A stretch of 64,000 nucleotides of DNA from Pseudarthrobacter equi (GTDB lineage Bacteria; Actinomycetota; Actinomycetes; Actinomycetales; Micrococcaceae). Below are positions 41,702 to 51,651 of this stretch, in pieces; position 1 is the stretch's first letter; each line of letters opens with the position of its first letter. The notes beneath the pieces were generated by a model. That model ran no database searches. It was given only the letters and a program-made list of their open reading frames with translations, and was not told where the DNA came from. A program made the position numbers and the translations under genes. Location: the NCBI RefSeq assembly GCF_900105535.1, contig NZ_LT629779.1, forward strand, positions 2,418,001 through 2,482,000, read 5' to 3'.

Positions 41702-42661
41702 GTGACTGCCACCGTGAGCACAACAGATACGCCGCTGAACGCTTCCCGGGCCTCCGGCCCAGGGTTTGCCCGTAAGGCCAAGGCGTATCTCGCCCTCACC
41801 AAACCGCGCGTCATTGAACTGCTGCTGGTCAGTACGCTGCCCACCATGATTTATGCAGAGCGGGGTTTCCCGTCCATCGGCCTGATCCTGGCCACACTGG
41901 TAGGTGGTGCGTTCGCCGCGGGCAGCGCCGGCGCGTTCAACTGCTACATCGACCGCGACATCGACAAACTGATGGCCCGTACCGAAAACCGGCCCCTGGT
42001 CACCGGGGAAGTCACCCCCCGCGAAGCGCTGGTTTTTTCGTGGCTGCTGGGCGCTGCGGCCATCGCCATCCTGTGGTTTGGCGCCAACCCGCTGTCGGCC
42101 TGGCTCGGGCTTGGAGCCATCTTCTTCTACGTCGTGATCTACACGATTATCCTGAAGCGGCGCACGGCCCAGAACATTGTCTGGGGCGGGGCAGCCGGCT
42201 GTTTCCCGGTGCTGATTGCCTGGGCCGCCGTCACCAACTCGGTGGAATGGCCGGCCATCATCCTCTTCATGGTGATCTTCCTCTGGACGCCGCCGCACTA
42301 CTGGCCGCTGTCCATGCGTTACGGCGAGGACTACCGCAACGCCAAGGTGCCCATGCTTGGAGCCATTGCCGGCGCCAAGGTGGTGTCCGTGCAGGTGGTC
42401 CTGTACGCCTGGGCCATGGTGGCCTGTTCGCTGCTGATGGTCCCGGCCGGCGGCGCCGGGTGGGTTTACACGGTCACTGCCGTGCTGGCCGGTGCCTGGT
42501 TCCTCTATGAGTCGCACGCCCTCTACAACCGCGCCCAGCGTGAGGACATCCCGGACAAGCGGGCCATGAAGGTCTTCCACGGCTCCATCAGCTACCTCAC
42601 CCTGCTGTTCATTGCCCTGGCCGTGGATCCCTTCATCGGACCTGCTGTCATCGGCGGCTAG
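41702..42661 (+). CDS. ctaB: Heme o synthase (protoheme IX farnesyltransferase)
   Basis: A 319-residue UbiA-type prenyltransferase with about nine membrane segments. The substrate motif [19 protein letters not shown] is near residue 80 and the second aspartate-rich loop follows. It farnesylates heme b to heme o for terminal oxidases. A GTG at 41714 is an alternative start; neither start has a clear ribosome site. It diverges from tkt and is closed by a terminator. Confidence 0.96.
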   Translation: MTATVSTTDTPLNASRASGPGFARKAKAYLALTKPRVIELLLVSTLPTMIYAERGFPSIGLILATLVGGAFAAGSAGAFNCYIDRDIDKLMARTENRPLVTGEVTPREALVFSWLLGAAAIAILWFGANPLSAWLGLGAIFFYVVIYTIILKRRTAQNIVWGGAAGCFPVLIAWAAVTNSVEWPAIILFMVIFLWTPPHYWPLSMRYGEDYRNAKVPMLGAIAGAKVVSVQVVLYAWAMVACSLLMVPAGGAGWVYTVTAVLAGAWFLYESHALYNRAQREDIPDKRAMKVFHGSISYLTLLFIALAVDPFIGPAVIGG

Positions 42662-42679
42662 ACGCGCCCGATGTGCCGA

Positions 42680-42720
42680 CGAACGGCCCGGACTTTCGAG
42701 TCCAGGCCGTTCGCCTTTTA
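42680..42720 (+). terminator. Rho-independent terminator after ctaB
   Basis: CGAACGGCC and GGCCGTTCG enclose an inner stem GGACT-TTCG-AGTCC, followed by CCTTTTA. The stem is long and the loop is a stable tetraloop. Confidence 0.88.
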
Positions 42721-42780
42721 AGCGCCGCTGCGAGCCGTGGCATCCCGGTCGTAGACGCAGGAACATGGGGTGACTAGTTT

Positions 42781-42860
42781 TGTCATATCCGTCACTTTAA
42801 GTGTCACCCGGCGTGACAACCTGCATACGGTGGACTGGATCTTTCCCGCGAAGCAAAGGA
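42781..42860 (+). promoter_or_regulatory. Promoter and candidate operator of the SulP-carbonic anhydrase gene
   Basis: TGTCAC (42802-42807) and GTGACA (42813-42818) form a perfect 6-5-6 inverted repeat. GTCAC (42791-42795) and TGTCAT (42781-42786) repeat the half-site upstream. TACGGT (42826-42831) is a -10 candidate, so the dyad would cover the -35 region. AAAGGA (42855-42860) is the ribosome site for the ATG at 42867. Confidence 0.5.
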
Positions 42861-42866
42861 AATCCC

Positions 42867-45176
42867 ATGACGCCCGGCCCAGCCACAACAACAGCCTCCA
42901 ACCACAGTCCGCCCGGAGGGCAGCGCGGCCGAGCCAACCGCTTCCGGCCTTTCCTGTCGAACCTGGGTGCGGACGTGCCCGCCTCCCTGGTCGTGTTCCT
43001 CGTGGCGCTGCCACTGTCCCTCGGGATCGCCGCTGCCTCCGGTGCGCCGATCATGGCCGGACTCATCGCCGCAGCCGTCGGCGGCATCGTCGCCGGCAGC
43101 CTGGGCGGCGCTCCGCTGCAGGTCAGTGGGCCGGCCGCCGGCCTGACAGTAATTGTTGCCGGCCTGGTCCAGGAATTCGGCTGGCAGGCCACCTGTGCCA
43201 TCACCGCCGCTGCCGGCGTCGTACAACTCCTGCTCGGCGTGAGCCGGGTGGGGAGGGCTGCACTGGCGGTCTCGCCAGTGGTGGTCAAGGCGATGCTCGC
43301 CGGCATCGGCGTGACCATCATGGTCCAGCAGATCCATGTGCTGCTCGGCTCCGGCCCGGCAGGCTCCGCCATCGAAAACCTCGCCAACCTCCCGGCGGCC
43401 ATCACCAACGTCGAGATCCATGCGGCTCTGCTGGGGCTCACCGTGGTGATCATCCTGGTGGCCTGGAAGCACCTGCCCGCCGCCGTACGGAAAATCCCCG
43501 GCCCGCTGGCCGCTGTTGCTGCCGTCACCGCGTTGTCGGTGCCGCTGGCGCCGGGCGTTGAACGGATCTCCTTCTCGGGCTCGATGCTGGACGCTGTGGC
43601 CTTGCCGGCACTGCCCGAAGGAAACTGGCGGGCCATAGCCTTCGCTGTCCTCTCGATGGCGCTCATCGCCAGTATCGAATCGCTCCTGTCGGCTGTCGCC
43701 GTGGACAAGATGCACTCCGGCCCGCGGACCAACCTCAACAAGGAGCTGATGGGCCAGGGAACGGCCAACATTCTCTCCGGTGCCCTGGGCGGGCTTCCGG
43801 TCACGGGCGTCATTGTCCGCAGCGCCACCAACGTGGAAGCAGGTGCCAAGTCACGGACCTCGGCCATCCTTCACGGCGTGTGGATCCTCATCTTCTCGGC
43901 ACTCTTCGCCGGCATGATCCAGCTCATCCCGCTCTCGGTGCTGGCAGGTCTGCTCCTGGTCATCGGGGCCAAGCTGATCAAGGTTGCCGACATCCGAACC
44001 AGCCGGCGCACCGGTGACCTGCTGATCTACGTCGTGACCCTCTTCTGCGTCGTCTTCCTCAACCTGCTGGAGGGCGTGCTCATCGGCCTGGCACTTGCCG
44101 CGGCCAGCGTGCTGTGGCGCGTCCTGCGCGCGGCCATCCGCGTACACGAGCCGGTCGCGCCGTCGTCGGCCTGGCGGATCACCATCGCCGGATCGTGCAG
44201 CTTCTTCGCCCTGCCGCGCCTGAACCGCGTACTGCACTCGGTGCCCGCAGGGAACGCGGTGGTGGTTGAACTCAACGCCGATTACGTGGACCACGCCTTC
44301 CGTGAATCCCTGGTGGCCTGGCGCGACCAGTACCTGGCCGCCGGCGGCTTCGTCGAACTTGAGGAACACGGAAACACGCTGTTCCAGGACGCCGAGCACA
44401 GGGCACCGCAGCGGCAGGACGCCCGCGAGCTTCCCCTGCCGCCGCGCAACTCCCGGACCGCGGACGGCGCTGATGACTGTGACCGGCGCGGCAGTGAACG
44501 GTTGCCGGCAGTCCTGGCGGGAATCAGCAAGTACCACCGGCGCTTCGCTGACCAGGTCCGTCCCCTGGTGGAGGACCTCGCGGAGCAGCAGCATCCGGAT
44601 ACGCTCTTCGTGGCGTGCGTCGATTCGAGGGTCAACCCCAACCTCATCACCAGCAGCGGCCCGGGCGACCTCCTGACGCTCCGCAACATCGGTAATGTGG
44701 TGTGCCATGACGGCCAGGACGCCTCCATTGACTCGGCGTTGTCGTTCGCGGTCAAGGGCCTCGAGGTGAACACCATTGTGGTGTGCGGGCACTCGAACTG
44801 CGGTGCCATGAAGGCTGTCATCGCCGACGCCGAAGGCGCCGGGAACCCGGGACTGGGTAGCGGGTTCGACGCCTGGCTGGAGCATGCCCGTCCCAGCTAC
44901 CTTGAACTGCTGGCGGACCACCCCGTGGCGCGGGCCGCTGCGGAAGCGGGCTACTGCCGCCTCGACCAGCTGGGCATGGTCAATGTGGCAGTCCAGCTCA
45001 GCAAGCTCGACAACCACCCGGTGGTTGGTCCCGCCATTGCCGCCGGGGAAGTACAGGCCACCGGGCTTTTCTACGACATCGCCACGGCCCGCGTGGTCCT
45101 GGTGACGCCGCACGGCATCGAGGCCCTGGATCCAGCCCAAGCCCTGGTACAGGCCACGGGCGCGGCAGCCGGCTGA
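42867..45176 (+). CDS. SulP-family anion transporter fused to beta-carbonic anhydrase
   Basis: A 769-residue fusion. Residues 25-420 form a SulP transporter with about 10-12 membrane segments and the conserved ASGAPIMAGLIAAAVGGIVAG start; about residues 430-510 look like a STAS-related domain. The C-terminal part is a beta-carbonic anhydrase with zinc ligands Cys584, His642 and Cys645 and the Asp586-Arg588 dyad (CVDSR, CGHSNC). Coupling suggests bicarbonate uptake with CO2 interconversion at the membrane. The same architecture is known in mycobacteria. The ATG at 42867 has AAAGGA 6 nt upstream; a GTG or ATG further upstream in the operator is rejected. Confidence 0.93.
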   Translation: MTPGPATTTASNHSPPGGQRGRANRFRPFLSNLGADVPASLVVFLVALPLSLGIAAASGAPIMAGLIAAAVGGIVAGSLGGAPLQVSGPAAGLTVIVAGLVQEFGWQATCAITAAAGVVQLLLGVSRVGRAALAVSPVVVKAMLAGIGVTIMVQQIHVLLGSGPAGSAIENLANLPAAITNVEIHAALLGLTVVIILVAWKHLPAAVRKIPGPLAAVAAVTALSVPLAPGVERISFSGSMLDAVALPALPEGNWRAIAFAVLSMALIASIESLLSAVAVDKMHSGPRTNLNKELMGQGTANILSGALGGLPVTGVIVRSATNVEAGAKSRTSAILHGVWILIFSALFAGMIQLIPLSVLAGLLLVIGAKLIKVADIRTSRRTGDLLIYVVTLFCVVFLNLLEGVLIGLALAAASVLWRVLRAAIRVHEPVAPSSAWRITIAGSCSFFALPRLNRVLHSVPAGNAVVVELNADYVDHAFRESLVAWRDQYLAAGGFVELEEHGNTLFQDAEHRAPQRQDARELPLPPRNSRTADGADDCDRRGSERLPAVLAGISKYHRRFADQVRPLVEDLAEQQHPDTLFVACVDSRVNPNLITSSGPGDLLTLRNIGNVVCHDGQDASIDSALSFAVKGLEVNTIVVCGHSNCGAMKAVIADAEGAGNPGLGSGFDAWLEHARPSYLELLADHPVARAAAEAGYCRLDQLGMVNVAVQLSKLDNHPVVGPAIAAGEVQATGLFYDIATARVVLVTPHGIEALDPAQALVQATGAAAG

Positions 45177-45196
45177 GCGCTGACGTCAAGGCATCT

Positions 45197-45245
45197 TAAA
45201 ACGCGAGGGCGCCCCGGTCCGGAACCGGGGCGCCCTCGCGTTTAA
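45197..45245. terminator. Bidirectional terminator between the SulP-CA gene and ctaA
   Basis: TTAAAACGCGAGGGCGCCCCGG and its complement, split by TCCGGA, make a stem of about 21 bp ending in A/T tracts on both sides. It lies between the convergent genes. Confidence 0.9.
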
Positions 45246-45249
45246 GGTG

Positions 45250-46194
45250 TTACTCCACTGGGCTGGACCTGGCGACGTCCCAGGCATTCGTGGCCGTAGC
45301 CATCAGCAGCGCGGCTCCCAGCATGTGGGCGCCCACCAGCAGGGCCGGAATGCCGTTGTAATACTGGGTGAAACCGATAACCGCCTGCAGGACCGTGACC
45401 CCGAGCAGGCCGAACACTGCAGTCCGGAAGGGACCGGCAATGCGGCGCGTCAGCACCAGGACAAGCGCCACCAGGGAACCCGCTGTCACCAGGTAGGCCG
45501 GAACGGCGTGGATGTGCGAGAAAAGATCCCAGTCCAGGCCGTTCCGCGGTGCATCCGCGTCACCGGCGTGCGGTCCTGCTCCGGTGACCACCACGCCCAG
45601 CATCACGGCCAGGGCGGAGAAAAGCGCGACGGCGGACGTCACCGGACGCAGTGTCCCCGGCAGTGCGCGCAGGGAGACCGTCATGTATCGCCCGGTGCGG
45701 CCGTAGGCCCTGTTGACCAGCAGGGTGGCGAAGACCACCAGGGCCATGGACACCAGGAAGTGCAGGCCCACCACCCACGGGTTGAGGCCTGTGAGGACGG
45801 TGATCCCGCCAATGACGGCCTGGGCGGGGATGCTGGCCAGGAGGCCGAGCGCCAGCAGGAAAAGGTCCCGGCGTTCCTTGCGGAGGTTCCACAAATACAC
45901 CAGCATGAGGGCCGCCACGGCGGCGAGGGCGAACGTCAGGAGCCGGTTGCCGAACTCGATGAAGCCGTGGATGCCCATTTCCGCCGTGTTGACCAGCGAG
46001 GTGTCGGTGCAGCGCGGCCAGGTGGGGCAGCCCAGGCCCGACGCCGTCAGCCGCACGGCGCCACCGGTCACCACCAGCAGCGTCTGCCCGATCAGGGAGG
46101 CCACGGCCAGGCGGCGCACTCTGGCGTCGACTGTGCGGGGAAGCCGCGATGCCAGGCGGCCGGCGAACTGGGGGAGGCGCGAAGCCGTGCTCAC
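45250..46194 (-). CDS. ctaA: Heme A synthase (COX15/CtaA)
   Basis: A 314-residue membrane protein with eight predicted segments. Conserved features are GGAVRLTASGLGCPTWPRC near residue 41, with the paired cysteines, and histidines in IHGFIEFGNRL and HFLVSMALVVF that bind heme. It oxidises heme o to heme a. The GTG at 46194 is chosen because it falls 7 bp after the permease stop and gives the family N-terminus; the longer frame overlaps the permease. Confidence 0.93.
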   Translation of the reverse strand: MSTASRLPQFAGRLASRLPRTVDARVRRLAVASLIGQTLLVVTGGAVRLTASGLGCPTWPRCTDTSLVNTAEMGIHGFIEFGNRLLTFALAAVAALMLVYLWNLRKERRDLFLLALGLLASIPAQAVIGGITVLTGLNPWVVGLHFLVSMALVVFATLLVNRAYGRTGRYMTVSLRALPGTLRPVTSAVALFSALAVMLGVVVTGAGPHAGDADAPRNGLDWDLFSHIHAVPAYLVTAGSLVALVLVLTRRIAGPFRTAVFGLLGVTVLQAVIGFTQYYNGIPALLVGAHMLGAALLMATATNAWDVARSSPVE

Positions 46195-46201
46195 GAATAT
46201 C

Positions 46202-47011
46202 TCAATTCCACTTGAACCAACGGATGGCTGCTGCCCCGGCAATCGCCGTCCAGAGCACCAGGATGAGGGCGGCCCCGCCGTTCAGGGCGCCATGAAGGAA
46301 AGCATCGCGAAGGGATTCACCCAACGCGCCGGATGGCAGGAAATGCACAATGGATTGTGCCAGTGCAGGAAGTCTGTCAGCCGGAATCACGATTCCTCCC
46401 ATGGCACCCAGCAGGATCCACAGCAGGTTGGTGATGGCCAGCGTTGCCTCCGGGCGGACGGTACCGGCAACCAGCAGGCCCAGTGACGTGAACGCCGCCG
46501 CACCCAGGACCAGCAGGACAAGGCCGGGCAGCCAGCCCGCAGCAACGGGCTGCCAGCCCAAGGCAAACGCCACTGCCGATACCACCACGATCTGCAGGCA
46601 CAGCACCACCAGCACCGAGAGGACTTTGCCCGCAATCAGGCCGCCGCGGCCAAGAGGGGTGGTGGAGAGGAAACGGAGCACGCCGTAGCGGCGGTCGAAG
46701 CCTGTTGCGATGCCCTGGCCGGTGAAGGCCGTGGACATGGCGCACAGGGCCAGGATGCCCGGAACGGCCACGTTGACGCGGCTCGGACCCAGGCCGTCAA
46801 GGAAGGGCGTGACGGTGAGGCCAACCAGGGCAAGCAGCGGCAGCACCACGGCGAGGATCAGCTGTTCACCGTTCCGCAGCATGGTGAGGGCTTCATATTT
46901 GCCCTGCAGGAGCACGCGCCGAAGCAGGGAGGCAGGGTGCTGGCGGCCACCGGCTACTTCCGCCAGGCCGTTCCCGGGAGCGCTGCCCGCGGCAGTACCG
47001 GTCCCGTTCAT
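46202..47011 (-). CDS. ABC-2 type transporter permease
   Basis: A 269-residue permease with about six membrane segments, and TGFDRRYGVLRFLSTTPLGR, a typical ABC-2 cytoplasmic loop. It overlaps the ATPase gene by 4 bp and is 7 bp before ctaA. This placement (sufR | ATPase-permease-ctaA) is the same as in Mycobacterium. A role in heme or Fe-S related export has been suggested by position only. Confidence 0.9.
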   Translation of the reverse strand: MNGTGTAAGSAPGNGLAEVAGGRQHPASLLRRVLLQGKYEALTMLRNGEQLILAVVLPLLALVGLTVTPFLDGLGPSRVNVAVPGILALCAMSTAFTGQGIATGFDRRYGVLRFLSTTPLGRGGLIAGKVLSVLVVLCLQIVVVSAVAFALGWQPVAAGWLPGLVLLVLGAAAFTSLGLLVAGTVRPEATLAITNLLWILLGAMGGIVIPADRLPALAQSIVHFLPSGALGESLRDAFLHGALNGGAALILVLWTAIAGAAAIRWFKWN

Positions 47012-47976
47012 CGAATGTCCTTTCCAGAGATGTCCAGGAAGACGTCTTCAAGGCTACGCGCCTGCAGGCTCATGGCGGCGGGCATGATGCCCTTCGCTTC
47101 CCACCAGGCAGCCAGTGCCGCGAGGTGTCCCGGAGTGAGTGCACCGGTCACGGAATAGCTGCCCGCGCGGGTCTCGGCGACGGCGATGGAGGCTGGGAGT
47201 ACAGCGGAAACGTCCAGGCCGGGCTGCGCTTCGAACACCAGCGTCCGGACGTGGTCCGCCCCGCTGTCAACGGCCGGTTCGCGCTGCAGGAGCTGCTGCA
47301 CTGTTCCTTCGGCGACGTTGCGGCCGCCGTCGATGATGTAAACGTAGTCGGCCAGGCGCTGCGCATCGTCCATCAGGTGGGTAGTGAGGATGATGCCCAT
47401 TCCGCTGCTGCGAAGCTCGGAGATGAGGTCGAAGACGAGGGCGCGGGACTGCGGGTCCAGCCCGGCGCTCGGTTCGTCGAGGAAGAGGACTTCGGGCCTG
47501 CCCACCAGGGCCGCCGCGAGGGCAAGCCGCTGCTTTTGTCCGCCGGACAGCCTCCGCACGCCGGTGCGGCTGAAGGTATCGATGCCCAGCCTCTCCACCA
47601 GGTCCTCCACGGGCCAGGGGTTCGCGTACAGGCCGGCGATGTGCCGCAGCAGCGGCACAGGCTTGGCCGACGGCGGGAGGCCGCCATCCTGGAGCATCAC
47701 GCCGACACGGGAGCGCAGGGCTGCCCCGGCAGAGGCAGGATCTTCGCCGAGGAGGCTGATGGTTCCGCCACTGCGCCGCTGGAGGCCCTGCGCGCATTCG
47801 AGCGTGGTGGTCTTTCCGGCGCCGTTGGGTCCCAGCAGGGCCGTCACCTCGCCACGCCCGGCGATCAGCGAGACATCGCTGACCACCCTCAGCATCTTTC
47901 CGTCCAGGCTGGCCAGCGGGCCGACGTCCTTAACGAGTCCACTGATGGACAGGACGGGGGATTGGGGGGATCGCAC
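47008..47976 (-). CDS. ABC transporter ATP-binding protein
   Basis: A 322-residue ATPase with Walker A GPNGAGKTT near residue 49, LSGGQKQRL and LFLDEPSAGLD. The C-terminal 80 residues resemble the regulatory tail of ABC-2 ATPases. The GTG at 47976 has TAGAAT (47983-47988) 6 nt upstream and no SD, indicating a leaderless transcript. It diverges from sufR. Confidence 0.92.
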   Translation of the reverse strand: MRSPQSPVLSISGLVKDVGPLASLDGKMLRVVSDVSLIAGRGEVTALLGPNGAGKTTTLECAQGLQRRSGGTISLLGEDPASAGAALRSRVGVMLQDGGLPPSAKPVPLLRHIAGLYANPWPVEDLVERLGIDTFSRTGVRRLSGGQKQRLALAAALVGRPEVLFLDEPSAGLDPQSRALVFDLISELRSSGMGIILTTHLMDDAQRLADYVYIIDGGRNVAEGTVQQLLQREPAVDSGADHVRTLVFEAQPGLDVSAVLPASIAVAETRAGSYSVTGALTPGHLAALAAWWEAKGIMPAAMSLQARSLEDVFLDISGKDIR

Positions 47977-47982
47977 CCCAGT

Positions 47983-48096
47983 ATTCTACGGGATGTAGTA
48001 CTTGCCGGTCCCCGCCGTGGTGCCGGGGGAAGGTCAGCCTGCCCTTACTGGAGCCCGGGACTAAATTACGACATGATTGTGTTGTGTATTCCGTGA
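47983..48096. promoter_or_regulatory. Divergent ABC/sufR control region with a 7-codon leader ORF
   Basis: On the minus strand TAGAAT (47983-47988) serves the ABC operon. On the plus strand TAAATT (48062-48067) is the -10 candidate for sufR. An ATG at 48073, 5 nt after it, opens a 7-codon frame (MIVLCIP) whose TGA (48094-48096) overlaps the sufR GTG at 48093 as GTGA. ACAT-GATTG-TGTT (48071-48083) also resembles a short dyad that could be the SufR operator. Confidence 0.4.
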
Positions 48097-48926
48097 GCAA
48101 TGCTACTGCTGTGCCTATCGCCGGGCACGGGGCCGCGCAGGCCCAGGAAGGGCGCACCCAAACGGTGCCCGGTCCCGTGGCTGACGCCGATGAGCGCACC
48201 CGCGACCGCGTGCTCTCGGCTGTCCTGGAACACGGACCGGTCAGCGCGGCCGAGCTTGGCGACATGCTGGGATTCACTCCGGCGGCAGTCCGCCGGCACC
48301 TCGACCATTTATCCCGTGCCGGCATCATCGAAGTCAAGAGGGTGGCCAGGGCCGGAGCGGGCGCCGGGCGCCCCGCACGCCGTTACGTCCTCAGTTCCGA
48401 AGGCCAGTCGAGCCTGGGCAACGACTACCTGGACATTGCCGCGCTGGCACTCCAGCAGCTCCAGAAAGCGGCCGGACCGGATGCCGTCCGTGCCTTCGCC
48501 GAAGAGCGCTTCGCTGACATGGAGCGGCGCTACGCCCCCGAAATCGACAAGGCAGGTCCGGACATCGCTGACCGGGCCAGGGCCCTTGCCGAGGCACTCA
48601 GCCGGGACAACTTCGTTGCGTCCGCAGCCTCCATCGAAGCCAAGGCGCCACTGCCGGCCGCGCTCTCCAGCGTCCAGCTGTGCCAGGGCCACTGCCCCAT
48701 CCAGCAACTCGCCGCCCGCTTCCCGGTGTTCTGCGACGTGGAAACCGAAGTGTTTTCACGGCTGGTGGGCGTCGACGTGCGCCGCCTGTCCACACTGGCC
48801 CGCGGCGGGCACGTCTGCACCACCCACATTCCCACAGGCAGGCTGTCTGCGCCCGGGCCCACAAGGCCGTCCGCAGCCCCCGCCAGCCTGAACGAAGTAA
48901 CAAACCATCAGCAAGAAAGGCCGTGA
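48084..48926 (+). CDS. sufR: SufR-type Fe-S-sensing repressor
   Basis: A 280-residue regulator with a winged helix ([25 protein letters not shown], about residues 56-80) and a C-terminal cluster region with Cys200, Cys204, Cys217 and Cys245. The C-X3-C-X12-C spacing fits the SufR proteins that bind an Fe-S cluster and repress suf when cluster supply is sufficient. The start may be GTG 48084 or GTG 48093; the second is coupled to the short leader frame. The stop overlaps the sufB start (TGATG). Confidence 0.9.
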   Translation: MYSVSNATAVPIAGHGAAQAQEGRTQTVPGPVADADERTRDRVLSAVLEHGPVSAAELGDMLGFTPAAVRRHLDHLSRAGIIEVKRVARAGAGAGRPARRYVLSSEGQSSLGNDYLDIAALALQQLQKAAGPDAVRAFAEERFADMERRYAPEIDKAGPDIADRARALAEALSRDNFVASAASIEAKAPLPAALSSVQLCQGHCPIQQLAARFPVFCDVETEVFSRLVGVDVRRLSTLARGGHVCTTHIPTGRLSAPGPTRPSAAPASLNEVTNHQQERP

Positions 48927-50389
48927 TGACGGACCAACTATCAGAGAAAGCAGTAGCCGAAAACACTGTGATCTCGGAGATTCTGGAAAAGAATCCCGAG
49001 CTGCACGGCATCGGCAACTACGAGTACGGCTGGGCCGACAAGAACGATGTCGGCGCCAACGCACGCCGTGGACTCGACGAAGAGGTAGTCCGCGACATCT
49101 CGGCTAAGAAGAGCGAGCCCGAGTGGATGCTGGACCTTCGCCTCAAGGGGCTGAAGTACTTCGACCGCAAGCCCATGCCCACCTGGGGTGCAGACCTCTC
49201 GGGCATCGACTTCGACAACATCAAGTACTTTGTGCGCTCCACGGAGAAGCAGGCCACCAGCTGGGAGGAACTGCCCGAGGACATCAAGAACACGTACGAC
49301 AAGCTCGGCATCCCCGAGGCTGAAAAGCAGCGCCTGGTTTCCGGCGTCGCTGCCCAGTACGAGTCGGAGGTTGTCTACCACCAGCTGCGTGAGGACCTTG
49401 AGAAGCAGGGCGTCATCTTCCTGGACACCGACACGGCGCTGAAGGAACACCCGGAAATCTTCCAGGAGTACTTCGGCACCATCATCCCGGTGGGCGACAA
49501 CAAGTTCGCCTCGCTCAACACGGCAGTCTGGTCCGGCGGTTCCTTCGTCTACGTCCCCAAGGGCGTTCACGTGGACATCCCGCTGCAGGCCTACTTCCGC
49601 ATCAACACCGAGAACATGGGCCAGTTCGAACGGACCCTGATCATCGCCGACGAGGACTCCTACGTCCACTACATCGAAGGCTGCACGGCGCCGATCTACA
49701 CCTCGGATTCCCTGCACTCAGCCGTTGTGGAAATCGTGGTCAAGAAGGGCGCCCGCGTCCGCTACACCACCATCCAGAACTGGTCCAACAACGTGTACAA
49801 CCTGGTGACCAAGCGCGCCGTCTGCGAAGCCGGCGGCACCATGGAATGGGTGGATGGCAACATCGGCTCCAAGGTGACCATGAAGTACCCGGCCGTGTAC
49901 CTGGTGGGTGAGCACGCCAAGGGTGAAACCCTGTCCATCGCGTTCGCCGGTGAAGGCCAGCACCAGGACACCGGCTCGAAGATGGTCCACATCGCGCCCA
50001 ACACCAAGAGCTCCATCATCTCCAAGTCGGTAGCCCGCGGCGGCGGCCGTGCAGCCTACCGCGGCCTGGTCCAGGTCCGCGAAGGCGCCAAGCACTCCGC
50101 CAACACCGTGCGCTGTGACGCCCTGCTGGTGGACACCATTTCGCGGTCTGACACCTACCCCTACATCGACATCCGCGAGGACGATGTACAGCTGGGACAC
50201 GAGGCAACTGTTTCGCGCGTCAGCGAGGAGCAGCTGTTCTACCTCATGTCCCGCGGCATGCCCGAGGACGAGGCCATGGCCATGATCGTGCGCGGCTTCA
50301 TCGAGCCGATCGCCCGTGAGCTCCCCATGGAATACGCCCTCGAGCTCAACCGCCTCATCGAACTCCAGATGGAAGGATCCGTCGGTTAA
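48926..50389 (+). CDS. sufB: Fe-S cluster assembly protein SufB
   Basis: The 487-residue scaffold protein builds Fe-S clusters with SufC and SufD. The beta-helical core region [16 protein letters not shown] and the C-terminal [15 protein letters not shown] motif are present. The ATG at 48926 overlaps the sufR stop and has AGAAAGG upstream; the longer frame upstream is a shadow of sufR. No intein is present, unlike the SufB of some mycobacteria. Confidence 0.97.
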   Translation: MTDQLSEKAVAENTVISEILEKNPELHGIGNYEYGWADKNDVGANARRGLDEEVVRDISAKKSEPEWMLDLRLKGLKYFDRKPMPTWGADLSGIDFDNIKYFVRSTEKQATSWEELPEDIKNTYDKLGIPEAEKQRLVSGVAAQYESEVVYHQLREDLEKQGVIFLDTDTALKEHPEIFQEYFGTIIPVGDNKFASLNTAVWSGGSFVYVPKGVHVDIPLQAYFRINTENMGQFERTLIIADEDSYVHYIEGCTAPIYTSDSLHSAVVEIVVKKGARVRYTTIQNWSNNVYNLVTKRAVCEAGGTMEWVDGNIGSKVTMKYPAVYLVGEHAKGETLSIAFAGEGQHQDTGSKMVHIAPNTKSSIISKSVARGGGRAAYRGLVQVREGAKHSANTVRCDALLVDTISRSDTYPYIDIREDDVQLGHEATVSRVSEEQLFYLMSRGMPEDEAMAMIVRGFIEPIARELPMEYALELNRLIELQMEGSVG

Positions 50390-51630
50390 TGACTGCCGAA
50401 GCTACTACCGAAAAGGCCCGCATCGGCGCGCCGTCAATCGCCGGTTTCACTGAGGAAGGCGAACACCTGGTCGCCTCCAAGGTGGACCGCCACCACAGCC
50501 ACGGAACGCAGGTCATGGCCTCCCGCGCGGAGCGCATCACCAGCCACGACGTCGCTGACTTCGCCCTGCCCAACGGCCGCGAAGAGGAATGGCGTTTCAC
50601 CCCGGTCCGCGAGCTGGCCAACCTGCTCTCGGACACGCCTTCGGACGCCGGCGCTCTCGGCGTCACCGTCGAAGGCCCGGACTCCTTCGTCCAGGGTGCC
50701 CTCCGCGCCGGCGAGGCCCCCCGCGGTGCCACACTGGTCCCCGCAGACCGTGCCGCCGTCGTCGCTTCCGCGAATGTGGAGGAGGCCCAGCTGATCCGTA
50801 TTCCCGCGGACGCCGAACTGGACCAGCCCATCCGCGTGGTCATGACCGGCAACGGCGCAGGCCGCCGCACCAACACGCACCACGTCATCGAGGCCGGCGC
50901 GAACAGCCGCGCTGTGGTGATCCTGGAGCACGACGGCTCCGCCGACCACAACGGCAACGTGGAGGTCTTCGTCCGCGAAGGCGCCAAGCTGACCGTGGTC
51001 TCCGTCCAGCTCTGGGAAGACGACGCGCGCCACCTGGCCCAGCACGACGCCGAGGTTTCCAAGGACGCCGTGTACAAGCACATCGCGGTGACCCTTGGCG
51101 GCAAGATCGTCCGGCTGAACTCCAACGTCCGGTTCGCCGGCGAGGGCGCCGATGCCGAACTCCTCGGCCTCTACTTCGCCGACGCCGGACAGCACCTGGA
51201 GCACCGTTCGTTCGTTGACCACAACCTGGCCAACTGCAAGTCGAACGTCCTCTACAAGGGCGCACTGCAGGGCAAGGGCGCACACACCGTCTGGGTGGGC
51301 GACGTCCTCATCCAGAAGCAGGCCGAAGGCACCGACTCCTACGAGAAGAACCAGAACCTGGTCCTGACCGACGGCTGCCGCGCGGACTCCGTGCCCAACC
51401 TCGAAATCGAGACCGGCCTGATCGAGGGTGCCGGCCACGCCAGCTCCACCGGCCGTTTCGACGACGAGCACCTGTTCTACCTGATGGCCCGCGGCATCCC
51501 TGAGGATGTTGCCCGCCGCCTGGTGGTCCGCGGCTTCCTCAACGAGATCATCCAGCAGATCAAGGTCCCGGCACTCGAAGAGCGCCTGACCGAGGCTGTG
51601 GAACGCGAACTCGCGGCAACGGAAAACTAG
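50389..51630 (+). CDS. sufD: Fe-S cluster assembly protein SufD
   Basis: A 413-residue SufB paralogue of the SufBC2D complex. The C-terminal FYLMARGIPEDVARRLVVRGF motif is that of SufD. The ATG overlaps the sufB TAA (TAATG). Confidence 0.96.
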   Translation: MTAEATTEKARIGAPSIAGFTEEGEHLVASKVDRHHSHGTQVMASRAERITSHDVADFALPNGREEEWRFTPVRELANLLSDTPSDAGALGVTVEGPDSFVQGALRAGEAPRGATLVPADRAAVVASANVEEAQLIRIPADAELDQPIRVVMTGNGAGRRTNTHHVIEAGANSRAVVILEHDGSADHNGNVEVFVREGAKLTVVSVQLWEDDARHLAQHDAEVSKDAVYKHIAVTLGGKIVRLNSNVRFAGEGADAELLGLYFADAGQHLEHRSFVDHNLANCKSNVLYKGALQGKGAHTVWVGDVLIQKQAEGTDSYEKNQNLVLTDGCRADSVPNLEIETGLIEGAGHASSTGRFDDEHLFYLMARGIPEDVARRLVVRGFLNEIIQQIKVPALEERLTEAVERELAATEN

Positions 51631-51651
51631 ACGACAGGCAGGCAGGAACGC

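Noticed and set aside
48680..48925. N-terminal extension of SufB by 82 residues
   Set aside because: The extension is an alternative frame inside sufR; the ATG at 48926 has a ribosome site and overlaps the sufR stop.
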